From Elusimicrobia bacterium GWA2_66_18 (GTDB lineage Bacteria; Elusimicrobiota; Elusimicrobia; UBA1565; UBA9628): a stretch of DNA of 51,157 nucleotides. The notes beneath the pieces were generated by a model. The model made no database searches, had not been told where the DNA came from, and saw nothing but the letters and a program-made list of their open reading frames with translations. Shown here one piece after another: positions 40,174 through 48,658 of the stretch (the stretch's first letter is position 1; the number at the start of each line of letters is the position of its first letter). A program made the position numbers and the translations under genes. The stretch lies in the NCBI GenBank assembly GCA_001799675.1, contig MGTX01000004.1, positions 106,434 to 157,590 on the forward strand, read 5' to 3'.

Positions 40174-41307
40174 TCACTTGAGCTTCCTCACTTTAAGGCG
40201 AAGATAGGCCGGCTTGGTCCAGCGGTCGGACTCATGCATGTTCTGGAGGAGCTTCGCGTCGGAAGACTCCGAGTAGACGGGCAAGGGTCGGCCGCCCAGG
40301 CCGGGTCGCGCGGAGGAGCGCAAGGCCGCGCGCGCGCCGCGGCGCGACGGGAAACCCGTGGCGATGACGGTGACGCGCAGCGCGTCGCCAAGAGACTCGT
40401 CGAAGACGTTTCCCATCTTGAGGTTGACTTCGGGGCTGGCCGAGCCCTGTATGGTGGCCATGATCTGCTCGACCTCGGAGGTCTTGAGAGTCGACTTGGT
40501 GCCGGCGATATTGACGATGAGCCCCCTGGCCCCGTCCATCCCCACGTTCTCGAGCAGGGGAGAGCTCATCGCCTCGCGGGCGGACTGGAGGGCTCGGTCA
40601 ACGCCGCGGGACTCGCCGATGCCGATGAGGGCCTCGCCCGCGTCCTTCATGACGGCGCGCAGGTCGTTCATGTCCAGGTTGATCATCCCCGGCACGGTGA
40701 TGAGATCGGAGATGGACTGAACCGACTTGCGCAGGACGTCGTCGACCATGCGAAAGGCGTGGTCGTGCGCCGTATCGGGGTCGATGAGGTCGAAGATGCG
40801 CTGGTTGGGAATGACCAGCAGGGTGTCCACGCTCTGCTTCATCTCCTGGATGCCCGCGTCGGCGATGGCGGTGCGGCGCAGGGACTCGAACTCGAAGGGA
40901 CGCGTGACCACTCCGACGGTCAGCGCTCCCAACTCCTTGGCGAGGCGTCCCGCCACGGGCGCGCCCCCCGTGCCGGTGCCGCCGCCCATGCCGGTGGTCA
41001 CGAAGACCATGTCCGCGTGACGCAGGACCTCGCGGAGCTGCTCCTCGCTCTCCAGTGCCGCTTCCTTGCCCCGCGACGGGTCTCCTCCGACGCCGAGGCC
41101 CTTGGTGACGGTCTCGCCCAGTTGGACGCAGACATGCGCCCGGCAGCTGCGCAGGACCTGAGCATCGGAGTTCGCCGCGATGAGTTCAACGCCCTCCAGA
41201 CCCGCTTCAACCATCCGGTTGATGGCGTTGCAGCCCGCCCCTCCCACGCCGAGGACCTTGATGACGGCGCGCTTCTCCTCCATCTCCTCGGCCAGTTGGA
41301 TCCTCAC
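40174..41307 (-). CDS. ftsZ: cell division protein FtsZ
   Basis: 377 aa from the GTG at 41307, which overlaps the ftsA stop (GTGA) and has GAGGA 8 bases ahead; ATG 41283 is an alternative. GTP-binding parts: IKVLGVGGAGCNAINRM, tubulin signature GMGGGTGTGGAP, NLDMNDLRAVM. After the core the linker is short (about 40 residues) and the end KPAYLRLKVRKLK contains a PAYLR version of the conserved C-terminal peptide (PAFLR) that binds FtsA, with a basic extension. FtsZ polymerises into the division ring. Confidence 0.96.
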   Translation of the reverse strand: MRIQLAEEMEEKRAVIKVLGVGGAGCNAINRMVEAGLEGVELIAANSDAQVLRSCRAHVCVQLGETVTKGLGVGGDPSRGKEAALESEEQLREVLRHADMVFVTTGMGGGTGTGGAPVAGRLAKELGALTVGVVTRPFEFESLRRTAIADAGIQEMKQSVDTLLVIPNQRIFDLIDPDTAHDHAFRMVDDVLRKSVQSISDLITVPGMINLDMNDLRAVMKDAGEALIGIGESRGVDRALQSAREAMSSPLLENVGMDGARGLIVNIAGTKSTLKTSEVEQIMATIQGSASPEVNLKMGNVFDESLGDALRVTVIATGFPSRRGARAALRSSARPGLGGRPLPVYSESSDAKLLQNMHESDRWTKPAYLRLKVRKLK

Positions 41308-42557
41308 TTGAAGATGTCCTCGACGGCGAGCACGAGCTTGCGCATCCAGAGGGGCCGTTTGCGCGCCACGGTCCGCGCGTCCACGCCGGCCCAGCGCGGG
41401 GTGGTGGAATAGTAGAGCAGGCCCAGCGCCGTGGAGTACGCCGGAGAAAGCCACGCCTCGTCGACCTCGACGAGGTCCGGGTGCGGCACGCCCCGGCGCA
41501 CCGACACGCCCAGGATCTGCGAGGCCGCCGCCTCCATTCCGGGCATCAGGGCGCCGCCGCCCGTCAGGATCGCGCCGCCGGGCGCGACCACGTCCGCGTA
41601 GGAGGAGTTCTGCAGGTCGTCGGCCACGACGCAGAAGAGCTCCTCGACGCGGGGAAGGATGATGCCCATCATGGTGCTGGTCTTGACCCGCAGGGGCGTA
41701 CGGCCGTCGATGCCGTGGCACTCGATGTCCGCGTCGCCGTTGAGCAGGGTCGGGTGCGCGATGCCATGCTTGATCTTGATGCGCTCCGCCGTGGCGATGG
41801 AGGTCTTCAGGCCCACGGCGAGGTCGCGCGTGATAAAGTCGGATCCGCAGGCTATCTCCTTCGAGTATTTGAGCGCGCCCTCGCAGTAAACGCCGAGCGA
41901 GATGGACTGCCCGCCGAGGTCTATCAGGACGCAGCCCAACTCCTTTTCCTCCGGCGTAACGAGGAGCTCGCCCGCGGCCAGCAGTCCGTAGACCGGCTCG
42001 ACGATCTCGAAGCCGGCCTGGGCGACGGCGCGCATGATGTTGCTCAGGTGCGCGCTGGAGGCGGTGACGAGGTGGACGTCGACCTCGAGCAAGGAGGCCT
42101 CCATCCCGACGGGGTTCGGCACGCCCCGCTGGCGGTCCAGGGAGAAACCTTGGGGAACGACGTGCAGTATCTCTCGGTCGGAGGAGAGCGGGATGGCCCG
42201 AGCGCTGGCGACCACGGAGGTGACGTCGTCGGCCGTGATCTCGCGGTCGGTGCGCGCGATGTTGTAGGCGCCACGGTTGTTGAAGGATTGGAGATGGCTG
42301 CCGCGCACGCCCAGCCAAACCGACGAGACGGTGGAGCCGGAGGCGGCCTCCGCTTCCTCGACGGCGCGGTTGACGGCGGAGGCGGCCTCGATGATGTTGA
42401 TGACCACGCCGCCCTTCAGGCCGCGGCAGACCACGCTCGAGCCTCCGAGGACTTTGACGGCGCCGGTGGCCGCGTCCGGCGCGCCGATAAGGCAGGTCAC
42501 ACGCCCGCTGCCCATGTCCAGGCCCGCCACCAACTCCATCTTGGTCCTGCGGCTCAT
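41304..42557 (-). CDS. ftsA: cell division protein FtsA
   Basis: 417 aa actin-like ATPase: phosphate-1 AGLDMGSGRVTCLIG, domain 1C region with ASSAHLSNIM, phosphate-2 LIDLGGQSISLGV, adenosine motif AILTGGGALMPGM. The tail RKRPLWMRKLVLAVEDIFK is an amphipathic membrane-targeting helix. It tethers FtsZ to the membrane. Overlaps ftsQ (4 bases) and ftsZ (GTGA). Confidence 0.95.
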   Translation of the reverse strand: MSRRTKMELVAGLDMGSGRVTCLIGAPDAATGAVKVLGGSSVVCRGLKGGVVINIIEAASAVNRAVEEAEAASGSTVSSVWLGVRGSHLQSFNNRGAYNIARTDREITADDVTSVVASARAIPLSSDREILHVVPQGFSLDRQRGVPNPVGMEASLLEVDVHLVTASSAHLSNIMRAVAQAGFEIVEPVYGLLAAGELLVTPEEKELGCVLIDLGGQSISLGVYCEGALKYSKEIACGSDFITRDLAVGLKTSIATAERIKIKHGIAHPTLLNGDADIECHGIDGRTPLRVKTSTMMGIILPRVEELFCVVADDLQNSSYADVVAPGGAILTGGGALMPGMEAAASQILGVSVRRGVPHPDLVEVDEAWLSPAYSTALGLLYYSTTPRWAGVDARTVARKRPLWMRKLVLAVEDIFK

Positions 42558-43393
42558 CGAGCGCCTCCACGGGTTCCCGCGGCCGCAATTTGACCGAGAG
42601 GCTTCAACGAGATGGGCTTCAAGAGCACTTTGCCGTCCGCAAAATAGCGCAGGTCAGCGGCCAAGGCGCCCGGCTCCTTGGCACGCGCGTCGATCATCGC
42701 CTCGGACAGGCGGGCCAGCTTCTCCTTCGTCCAATCGAGATGCCCCCACAAGACGGTGGTCCCATCCTCGAGCCGCGCCTCCCAGCCGTCCTCGGTCGAG
42801 CGGTAGGACAGGACCGCGAGCGGGGCCGGCAGCGCGCCGACCTCGCAGAGGGCGGGCCACTCGCGCGCGAGGATTTTGAGCTCCTTGGCCTCGGCGCCCG
42901 CGACATCGACGGCGGGGCCGGAGAAGGAGAAGACCCCGGCCGGAGCGCCGAAGACGGCGCCGTCGTCGCCCAAATAGCCCGCGGCGCGGCCGCGGCGCAG
43001 AACGGGAGCGACGGCTCGGCGCAGGACGGGCGTCAGGGTCGCGCGTTGCTCGCCCCAGGGGCGGCGAACCGACACGTCGGACACGCAGGGAAACCTCGCT
43101 TTCAGGACCTCGGCCTTCTCGCCGGCGGAGCCCGGGGCCGCGTCCACGACCGCCTGGGTCAGCGAGAGGAAGGGTTCGGCCACGCCTTCCACGGACACGC
43201 CCCTCATCGAAGAGGCGATGGGCATGGAGAGGCGCGCCCGGGAGAGGGCGGAGGCGGCGTGGCGCGCGGAGGCGGCGGCCAAGCCTCCGAGGATCAGGAC
43301 GGCGACGACGGCGGCCGCGGTCCGGACCCGGCGGGCGCGCGTCTGCGGGCGCGCGACGACGCGATAGCGGCGGGAGGTCGCGCGCCTACTCAC
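42554..43393 (-). CDS. ftsQ: cell division protein FtsQ (divergent)
   Basis: 279 aa. Basic cytoplasmic N-terminus, one transmembrane helix at about 26-42 (AAAVVAVLILGGLAAAS), then a periplasmic part with a weak POTRA-like region (AEVLKARFPCVSDVSVRRPWG) and a beta domain ending in FADGKVLLKPIS. Sequence is divergent and the call rests mostly on the position between murB and ftsA and on the bitopic plan. FtsQ/DivIB links early and late divisome proteins. Confidence 0.82.
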   Translation of the reverse strand: MSRRATSRRYRVVARPQTRARRVRTAAAVVAVLILGGLAAASARHAASALSRARLSMPIASSMRGVSVEGVAEPFLSLTQAVVDAAPGSAGEKAEVLKARFPCVSDVSVRRPWGEQRATLTPVLRRAVAPVLRRGRAAGYLGDDGAVFGAPAGVFSFSGPAVDVAGAEAKELKILAREWPALCEVGALPAPLAVLSYRSTEDGWEARLEDGTTVLWGHLDWTKEKLARLSEAMIDARAKEPGALAADLRYFADGKVLLKPISLKPLGQIAAAGTRGGAR

Positions 43394-44288
43394 CGACGAT
43401 CCTCATCTCAAGCTCGAGGTCCACGCCGAAGGCCGCGCGGACTCGCTCGCGGATGAGGTTTACGAGAGCGAGGACATCGGAGGCCTTGGCCTCGGCAAAG
43501 TTCTCGATGAAGTTGGCGTGCATCGGGGAGACGCGCGCTCCTGCGACGGCATGACCTTTCAGCCCCAGCTCCTCGATCATCTGTGCTGCGAAGCGGCCGG
43601 GCGGATTCTTGAAGATGGATCCCACGTTGTAGGTATGGATGGGCTGGGTTTTCAGTCGCTTCTGCTGATTGCGCGCGACGACGGTCATTATATCACCTTT
43701 GTCCGCGGTCTTCAACTGGAGCGTCGCCGACAAGATGACGACGTCCTTGAGCGAACTCTCCCGGTAGGAGAAACGCAGATCGGACCTGGGGATGACCCGC
43801 GCCGAAGCCTCAGCCGCACCGACCGCCGAAACCTCGGTCACGAGCGGCCCGATCTCTCCGTCGCGCGTGCCGGCGTTCATCGCCACGGCGCCGCCGACGG
43901 TGCCCGGCACTCCCGCCAGAGGCTCCAGGCCTGAGAGGCTCATCTTCGCGCAGGCGACCGCGAGCTGAGGCATGCGGACCGCGGCGCCGGAGCGCACGGC
44001 GAATCCGCCGAGAAACTCGACGACTTCGAAGTCTCCCGTCAGGCGCAGGACCAGGCCGCGCATACCGCGATCCTTGACCAGCAGGTTCGAGCCCCAGCCC
44101 AGGACGAAGACGGGCGCCCGCGCCTCGCGCGCCAGGCGCAGGGCGGCGAGGACCTCGCCGCCGTTGCGGGCATCCAGGAAGACGTCGGCGGGACCGCCGA
44201 TCTTGAAGGTGGTGTGGCGGGCGAGAGGCTCGTCGAAGCGGGCGTGAGGGAGGACCTCCCCAAACCGCCGGCGCCAATCACAATCCAT
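43386..44288 (-). CDS. murB: UDP-N-acetylenolpyruvoylglucosamine reductase
   Basis: 300 aa. FAD-binding: TTFKIGGPADVFLDA and LGWGSNLLVKDRGM; PGTVGGAVAMNAG; catalytic residues in FSYRESSLK (Arg) and GSIFKNPPG (Ser), and the final MHANFIEN with a Glu after it, as in type II MurB (no Tyr loop). It makes UDP-MurNAc. First gene of the 14-gene operon; no ribosome-binding site is visible and an extended -10 box lies 7 bases ahead. Confidence 0.95.
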   Translation of the reverse strand: MDCDWRRRFGEVLPHARFDEPLARHTTFKIGGPADVFLDARNGGEVLAALRLAREARAPVFVLGWGSNLLVKDRGMRGLVLRLTGDFEVVEFLGGFAVRSGAAVRMPQLAVACAKMSLSGLEPLAGVPGTVGGAVAMNAGTRDGEIGPLVTEVSAVGAAEASARVIPRSDLRFSYRESSLKDVVILSATLQLKTADKGDIMTVVARNQQKRLKTQPIHTYNVGSIFKNPPGRFAAQMIEELGLKGHAVAGARVSPMHANFIENFAEAKASDVLALVNLIRERVRAAFGVDLELEMRIVGE

Positions 44289-44295
44289 GAATAGT

Positions 44296-44304
44296 CTTTT
44301 ACCA
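44296..44304 (-). promoter_or_regulatory. candidate extended -10 promoter of the murB operon
   Basis: TGGTAAAAG on the minus strand, 7 bases before the murB ATG. It lies in the 36-base gap between murB and the divergent gene at 44325. -35 not clear. Confidence 0.45.
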
Positions 44305-44309
44305 TTTAA

Positions 44310-44318
44310 TGATAGTAT
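44310..44318 (+). promoter_or_regulatory. candidate extended -10 promoter of the 44325 gene
   Basis: TGATAGTAT, 6 bases before the ATG at 44325. Together with the murB box it makes a very compact divergent promoter region. Confidence 0.4.
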
Positions 44319-44324
44319 GCCGTC

Positions 44325-44966
44325 ATGGACGGCGCCTGGGCGGACCGACTCGAGCGTCGCTTCGGATTGCTCGCCATTCCGGACCTGCCGAGCTTCCTGA
44401 CCGGGATGACCGTGGTGGTCGGAGTGCTCGCGCTCATCAAACCCGAGTTCTTGGGCGTCTTGATTCTAGAGCCGGAGTTGGTGCGCGGCGGCCAACTCTG
44501 GCGCCTGCTGACCTTCCTCGCCATCCCCCCGGTCCTGCCGCGAGACCTGTTCTCCATCCTCTGGCTGGCGTTATGGGCCTGGTTCCTGCACAGCTGCCTC
44601 AAGACCCTGGAGCTGGCCTGGAGCGAGTTTAAGCTCACGATCTATCTCGGCCTGGGCGCGTTCGCCGCGGCGGCCGCCTCGCTCTGGTCCGGTGAGCCCA
44701 CGGGCAACGGGATGCCCATCCTGGCCTGCTTCCTGGCGCTCACCCGAGTGGACCCGGAACGCATCGTGCTGATCTACTTCGTCCCGGTGAAGATGCGCTG
44801 GCTCGCCAACCTCGCCTGGCTGTGGCTGGGCCTGCAGTTGATCACGGGCCACGCCTACCAGCGCGCCCTGGTCCTGTCCCTTCTGGCACCCTACCTCTCC
44901 TACTTCGGCGAAAGCCACCGCCGCGAGTTGGAGGAGGCTTGGCGCCGTCGCAAGGGACCGCGGTGA
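44325..44966 (+). CDS. rhomboid-like polytopic membrane protein, probably non-proteolytic
   Basis: 213 aa with five to six hydrophobic helices. The opening (LTGMTVVVGVLALIKPEFLG ... EPELVRGGQLWRLLTFLAIPP) is that of rhomboid-superfamily proteins, where the GQLWRLLTF turn follows the first helix. The catalytic GxSG is not present; the corresponding place may be TGNGMPI, and no matching late histidine in AH..G context is seen. So it is likely a pseudoprotease or Derlin-like member. It overlaps the next gene by GTGA. Confidence 0.6.
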   Translation: MDGAWADRLERRFGLLAIPDLPSFLTGMTVVVGVLALIKPEFLGVLILEPELVRGGQLWRLLTFLAIPPVLPRDLFSILWLALWAWFLHSCLKTLELAWSEFKLTIYLGLGAFAAAAASLWSGEPTGNGMPILACFLALTRVDPERIVLIYFVPVKMRWLANLAWLWLGLQLITGHAYQRALVLSLLAPYLSYFGESHRRELEEAWRRRKGPR

Positions 44967-46504
44967 TCTCGCTCGCGCTGGCCGCGGCGCTCGCAACCCC
45001 CGCCTGCGCGGCCTCGGTCAAGCTCTTCGCCTACGACAAGAAGGGCCGCGAACTGGACCGGCCGGGCCTGCTGGCGATCCTCGCGCGCGCCGACGATAAA
45101 ACCGCGCACGACGCGGCAAAGTTCCCTTTCTGGGCCTTCCCGGTCGACGGCAAATCTCCCCCCGAACGCGTGAGGCTCGAGCAGAAGGGCAAGCTCCTCT
45201 TCGCGAGTTGGGCAGGAGGACCCGCGCGCCTGGAACTGGTCTGGCCCGTCGCAGAAGACGGCTTCAACGGCGTCTCCAGCGACAACGAAGGTCACGGCTT
45301 CTCCGAGGGCACGGCGGTCTTCCTCAATGAGGATCTCGCACTCACCCAATACCGCCTTTTCAAGGACTCTTGGAAACGACGCACGACGGACTGGCAGCCG
45401 CTCTACCAGCCGGGCAAGGAAGCCAAGGATCTGGCGGAGAAGGCCAAAGCAGCCATGGCCGAGGCTGTCCGCCAGAAGGAGGCGCCGGCCCGCGCGTTGG
45501 CCTTCGACAAGGCCCTGCAGGCGACGGCCCTGGCCTGGGAGAAGGAACTCTTCGAGCACGGCCTCCAGCACGTCGTCGACGAACGGCGCGCCAAGAACTA
45601 TCGCTTCGGGTTGACCCTCGACGACACCCTGGTGCAACGCATGGACGACGCGGACTGGATTACGAAGGAGGTCTCGCGTTCAGGCTCGGACTGGGTGCGG
45701 CTGGTCTTTCGGCCCAACGCCTCGGACTTCGTCTACTCCTCCCTACGCTCCTTCAACAAGTATGACGGGATGCTCGCTGAGTTGAAGAAGAAGAAGATCA
45801 AGGTGATGGGCTGCGTGCTGGACACGGCGCAGTGGCCCAAGACGTTGACCCCCGAGGCCTACGCGGAGCGGGTCAAGAATATCGTCCTGCACTATAAAGG
45901 CAAGGTGGACTCCTGGGAGGTGGGCAGCGAGATCAACGGCGACTGGCTGGGCGGCGGCGCGCAGCCTTTGGGCCTCGATCAGATCTACAAGATCTTCTCG
46001 GCCGGCGCGGCCAAGGCCAAGGAACTCGACCCCGAGACCGAGACTGTGGCCACGCTCTACTGGTGGGAGGCGACGGCCCCGGACCGGGAACACTCCTTCT
46101 CCGGCTGGTTGGAGACCTACTCGCGCCGGGGCTTCGGCAAGAACGTGGACATCGTGGGGCTGTCCTTCTATCCCGAGGACAACCCCGTCGGGATGTCGTT
46201 CGAGCGCGCCTTCGACGCGGCGGCCGAGGCCATGCCCGAACACAGACTGATGCTCTCCAGCTTCGGTTACGTCGAAAATACCGAGCTCAAGGGCTACTGG
46301 TGGCTGGCCCCGGACGACGTGGACGACGCGCGCAAGGACATCTCCATCCTTTACACAACGGCCTCGTGCGCCATGAGCCGCTCCCTCGGCGGCGGGTTCT
46401 GGTGGCAAACCCTCCAGCAGATGCTCCCCGCCGGACACCGCAAGACCACCGACCTCTTCAATGTCTACCGCCGGACGCTCGCGCGACTGGGACGCAAAGA
46501 GTAG
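44963..46504 (+). CDS. secreted glycosidase-like (TIM-barrel) protein
   Basis: 513 aa, GTG start. Signal peptide at about 1-17. N-terminal beta region to about 110, a helical insertion (about 150-210, Lys/Ala-rich), then a TIM-barrel glycoside hydrolase clan-A-like part: RFGLTLDD, VRLVFRPNASDF, KVMGCVLDTAQWP, acid/base-type E323 in WEVGSEING, YWWEA, DIVGLSFYPED. The expected nucleophile strand reads LMLSSFGYVEN, with Ser433 where clan-A enzymes normally have Glu (TEFG). It may have lost activity or use another residue. Family number not assigned. Confidence 0.65.
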   Translation: MISLALAAALATPACAASVKLFAYDKKGRELDRPGLLAILARADDKTAHDAAKFPFWAFPVDGKSPPERVRLEQKGKLLFASWAGGPARLELVWPVAEDGFNGVSSDNEGHGFSEGTAVFLNEDLALTQYRLFKDSWKRRTTDWQPLYQPGKEAKDLAEKAKAAMAEAVRQKEAPARALAFDKALQATALAWEKELFEHGLQHVVDERRAKNYRFGLTLDDTLVQRMDDADWITKEVSRSGSDWVRLVFRPNASDFVYSSLRSFNKYDGMLAELKKKKIKVMGCVLDTAQWPKTLTPEAYAERVKNIVLHYKGKVDSWEVGSEINGDWLGGGAQPLGLDQIYKIFSAGAAKAKELDPETETVATLYWWEATAPDREHSFSGWLETYSRRGFGKNVDIVGLSFYPEDNPVGMSFERAFDAAAEAMPEHRLMLSSFGYVENTELKGYWWLAPDDVDDARKDISILYTTASCAMSRSLGGGFWWQTLQQMLPAGHRKTTDLFNVYRRTLARLGRKE

Positions 46505-46524
46505 CGCGGGGCGGCGGCGGCGGC

Positions 46525-46944
46525 CTACATCGTCGTCGCGGGCGGCAGGATTTTCGATATCTTCGCCTTCAAGCGCTCGGCCGTGACGGGCTTGATGAGA
46601 TATTCGACGGCTCCCAACTGGAAAGCTCTATCCAAGTCCTTGCCGGTCTGCTCGGCGCTGCACATCATCACGGGGATGGCCGCGGTCTTCGGGTTCTCCT
46701 TGAGCTTCGCGAGGGCCTCTATGCCGTTCATCCCCGGCATCGTCACGTCCATAATGATCAAGTCCGGCGTCTTCGCCTGGGCCATATGAACTCCCTCGAG
46801 GCCGTTGGATGCCTGCAGCACCTCGTAGCCCAGCTCGCTGAGGAGCTTGCCCAGAATGATGAGGATGGTGCTCGAGTCGTCGACGGTCAGAACCGTCAGC
46901 TTCCTAGGACCGGTCTCCGTCTTCGACGACTTCCAGAATATCAT
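46525..46944 (-). CDS. single-domain response regulator
   Basis: 139 aa receiver: TVDDSS, phospho-acceptor in LIIMDVTMPGMNG, MCSAEQ switch region, IKPV lysine, LKAKISKIL final helix. Strong purine-rich ribosome site (GGGGAGGGGA) before the ATG. It follows a CheX-type phosphatase gene (109-base gap), its probable partner. No output domain, so it acts by protein contact. Confidence 0.92.
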   Translation of the reverse strand: MIFWKSSKTETGPRKLTVLTVDDSSTILIILGKLLSELGYEVLQASNGLEGVHMAQAKTPDLIIMDVTMPGMNGIEALAKLKENPKTAAIPVMMCSAEQTGKDLDRAFQLGAVEYLIKPVTAERLKAKISKILPPATTM

Positions 46945-47053
46945 CGCGTCCCCTCCCCCATGATGTTTATTTAACCTTATTCGCCGCGGCGAAGTGAACG
47001 GGAATTGTCAGGGCGCGCACGCCCGCGCGCCCCCGCCGGGCTCGACTCGGACG

Positions 47054-47497
47054 TCAGCTCTCCCGGGCCAATATGACGATCAGCGGTTCATCCGGGCACG
47101 TGAAGGTCTCCGACTGGGAGATGGCCAAGCGCGGGGAATGGATCGCGAAATCCGACCCGTGCACGACCGTCGGCAGGGACAAGGCCATGCCGGCGCGCAA
47201 GTGGGGCTTGAGATTTCCCGCGATGACGTTGGCCAATTCCGCCACGGCGTCCTCGGCGGCCGGGCCCCAACTCATCGCCTCTTCACCCAGCATCGCCCCG
47301 GCGACCTTCAGGGCGAGCGCCTCGCTCAACCGCAGGATCACGGCCATGCGATCCTCGCCTCCGCTTATGCCGATCATGGCGGCGATGGGCAGGAACTCGG
47401 GAGAGTCTCCGCCCGGGCGCGCCTCGATGCCGACCATCCCCTTGAAAACGCTCGCCACCACCTCCGCCAACACGGTTCTTTCCACGCGCAAGCTCAT
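47054..47497 (-). CDS. CheX-like CheY-P phosphatase domain protein (copy 1)
   Basis: 147 aa. The CheX/CheC-type active site is present in DAVAELANVIAGNLKP (ExxN), within the helix-strand plan of a CheX fold (FKGMVGIEARPG, MIGISGGEDRMAVILRLSE, LPTVVHGSDFAI, PLIVILARES). CheX proteins dephosphorylate CheY-type receivers; one is encoded just downstream. It is a close paralogue of the gene at 50567, and similarity continues at DNA level into the upstream leader. GGAGG lies ahead of the ATG. Confidence 0.85.
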   Translation of the reverse strand: MSLRVERTVLAEVVASVFKGMVGIEARPGGDSPEFLPIAAMIGISGGEDRMAVILRLSEALALKVAGAMLGEEAMSWGPAAEDAVAELANVIAGNLKPHLRAGMALSLPTVVHGSDFAIHSPRLAISQSETFTCPDEPLIVILARES

Positions 47498-47611
47498 GCG
47501 AACCCTCCTCTCATGCGGCAGCTCGTCAAAACGCAGTCCTTCATGCCGTGCCCAGCATAGCTCCTCTGCCGGGATTCTTCAAGGGGCGATTTTCTGCGTC
47601 CCTGAAGCCGC

Positions 47612-48658
47612 TCAGCGCGGAGCGCCGAATTCGCACGTGACGGACAGTCGATGCGCGGCGCCTAAGTCGTTGATCAGTTGGAAGCCGTAATCGATGAGGA
47701 AGGCCCCCCTCGAGGACCCCGGAAGCTGGATTCCAAGACCCGCCGTCCACCGCGACCGCTGGTTCTGCCCCCACTGATAGCCCGCCCGCCAGCCGGCAAA
47801 GCTTCGGCTCCAATATTCCAAGCCCGCGGCCACTCCCTTCTTGTTCTCGCGGTCCGCCGTCGCGTCGAGGGCCCCGGTCAGGCGTCGAGCGCCGATCTCC
47901 GCAACGGAAGCCTGCCATGCGACCCCCAAACGATAGGTGAGCGGAAGCGGGTCCACGGTCTGCTTGTATTTGAGTCCCGTCCCCAAGTTCTGGACGACCA
48001 CTCCCCACCGCAACCCCTGATCCTTCTTGAGACTCAGGAATCCCACATCGAACACGGAGGTCCCCGCGGAATATTGCTGGGCGAGAGTGGCACTCCAATA
48101 GCGAGCGGTCGCCCCGACATAGAGTTCATGACCCCTCGACTTGGTCAGGCCCCAATCCTCGGTGACGCGCGCGGCATAGGCCATGCTGACGACCGTGTCC
48201 CTCCCCGCGGAGATGCGCTGCGCGTCCTGGAAGGCCCCGGAGGCATCCGTCCGGATGAGATCCATCTCGCCCAATTGCGAGACCAGGATCGAGACCCCGA
48301 TGGCGTGTCTCATGGGCGACTGAGCAAGCTTGGTTCCCCCCAGCGTCTCATCGTGCAACAGGACGGGCGATGCGCAGCCGATGAACTCCGTGTTGATGTC
48401 CGCCAGTCCCCGGTCATACATCATGCCCAACTGCCGGTGCGTGAGACTGGCCAGCCCCGCGGGATTTAAGTGGATGGCGGTCACATCGTCGCTGACGGCG
48501 GCAAAGGCCCCTCCCATCCCCATGGCCTTGGCGCTGACGGGATCCTTCAAAATGACCCCGAACGCCGGACCGGGATGCGCGCCGGCCAACAGGCCGCAAC
48601 ACAAGAGACCTCGCCATGGGCGAAGACTATTTGACCAGGATCGCTTTCTTGGTCTCAT
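47612..48658 (-). CDS. PorV/UPF0164-type outer-membrane protein
   Basis: 348 aa. Signal peptide in the first 34 residues (CCGLLAGAHPGPAFG). The start of the mature chain has the family signature MGMGGAFAAVSDDVTAIHLNPAGLA, followed by beta-barrel strands to the end (FLIDYGFQLINDLGAAHRLS). PorV (LptO) proteins belong to the FadL-like barrels and act as shuttle for substrates of the type IX secretion system in Bacteroidetes. Its ATG lies 32 bases inside the end of the S8 protease gene, a strong sign of coupled expression. Confidence 0.82.
   Translation of the reverse strand: MRPRKRSWSNSLRPWRGLLCCGLLAGAHPGPAFGVILKDPVSAKAMGMGGAFAAVSDDVTAIHLNPAGLASLTHRQLGMMYDRGLADINTEFIGCASPVLLHDETLGGTKLAQSPMRHAIGVSILVSQLGEMDLIRTDASGAFQDAQRISAGRDTVVSMAYAARVTEDWGLTKSRGHELYVGATARYWSATLAQQYSAGTSVFDVGFLSLKKDQGLRWGVVVQNLGTGLKYKQTVDPLPLTYRLGVAWQASVAEIGARRLTGALDATADRENKKGVAAGLEYWSRSFAGWRAGYQWGQNQRSRWTAGLGIQLPGSSRGAFLIDYGFQLINDLGAAHRLSVTCEFGAPR

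Noticed and set aside
40174..42588. An 804-codon frame that seems to fuse a long N-terminal protein to FtsZ
   Set aside because: The first half is the antisense-like shadow of ftsA in another frame. A GTG with a ribosome site overlaps the ftsA stop and gives a normal FtsZ.
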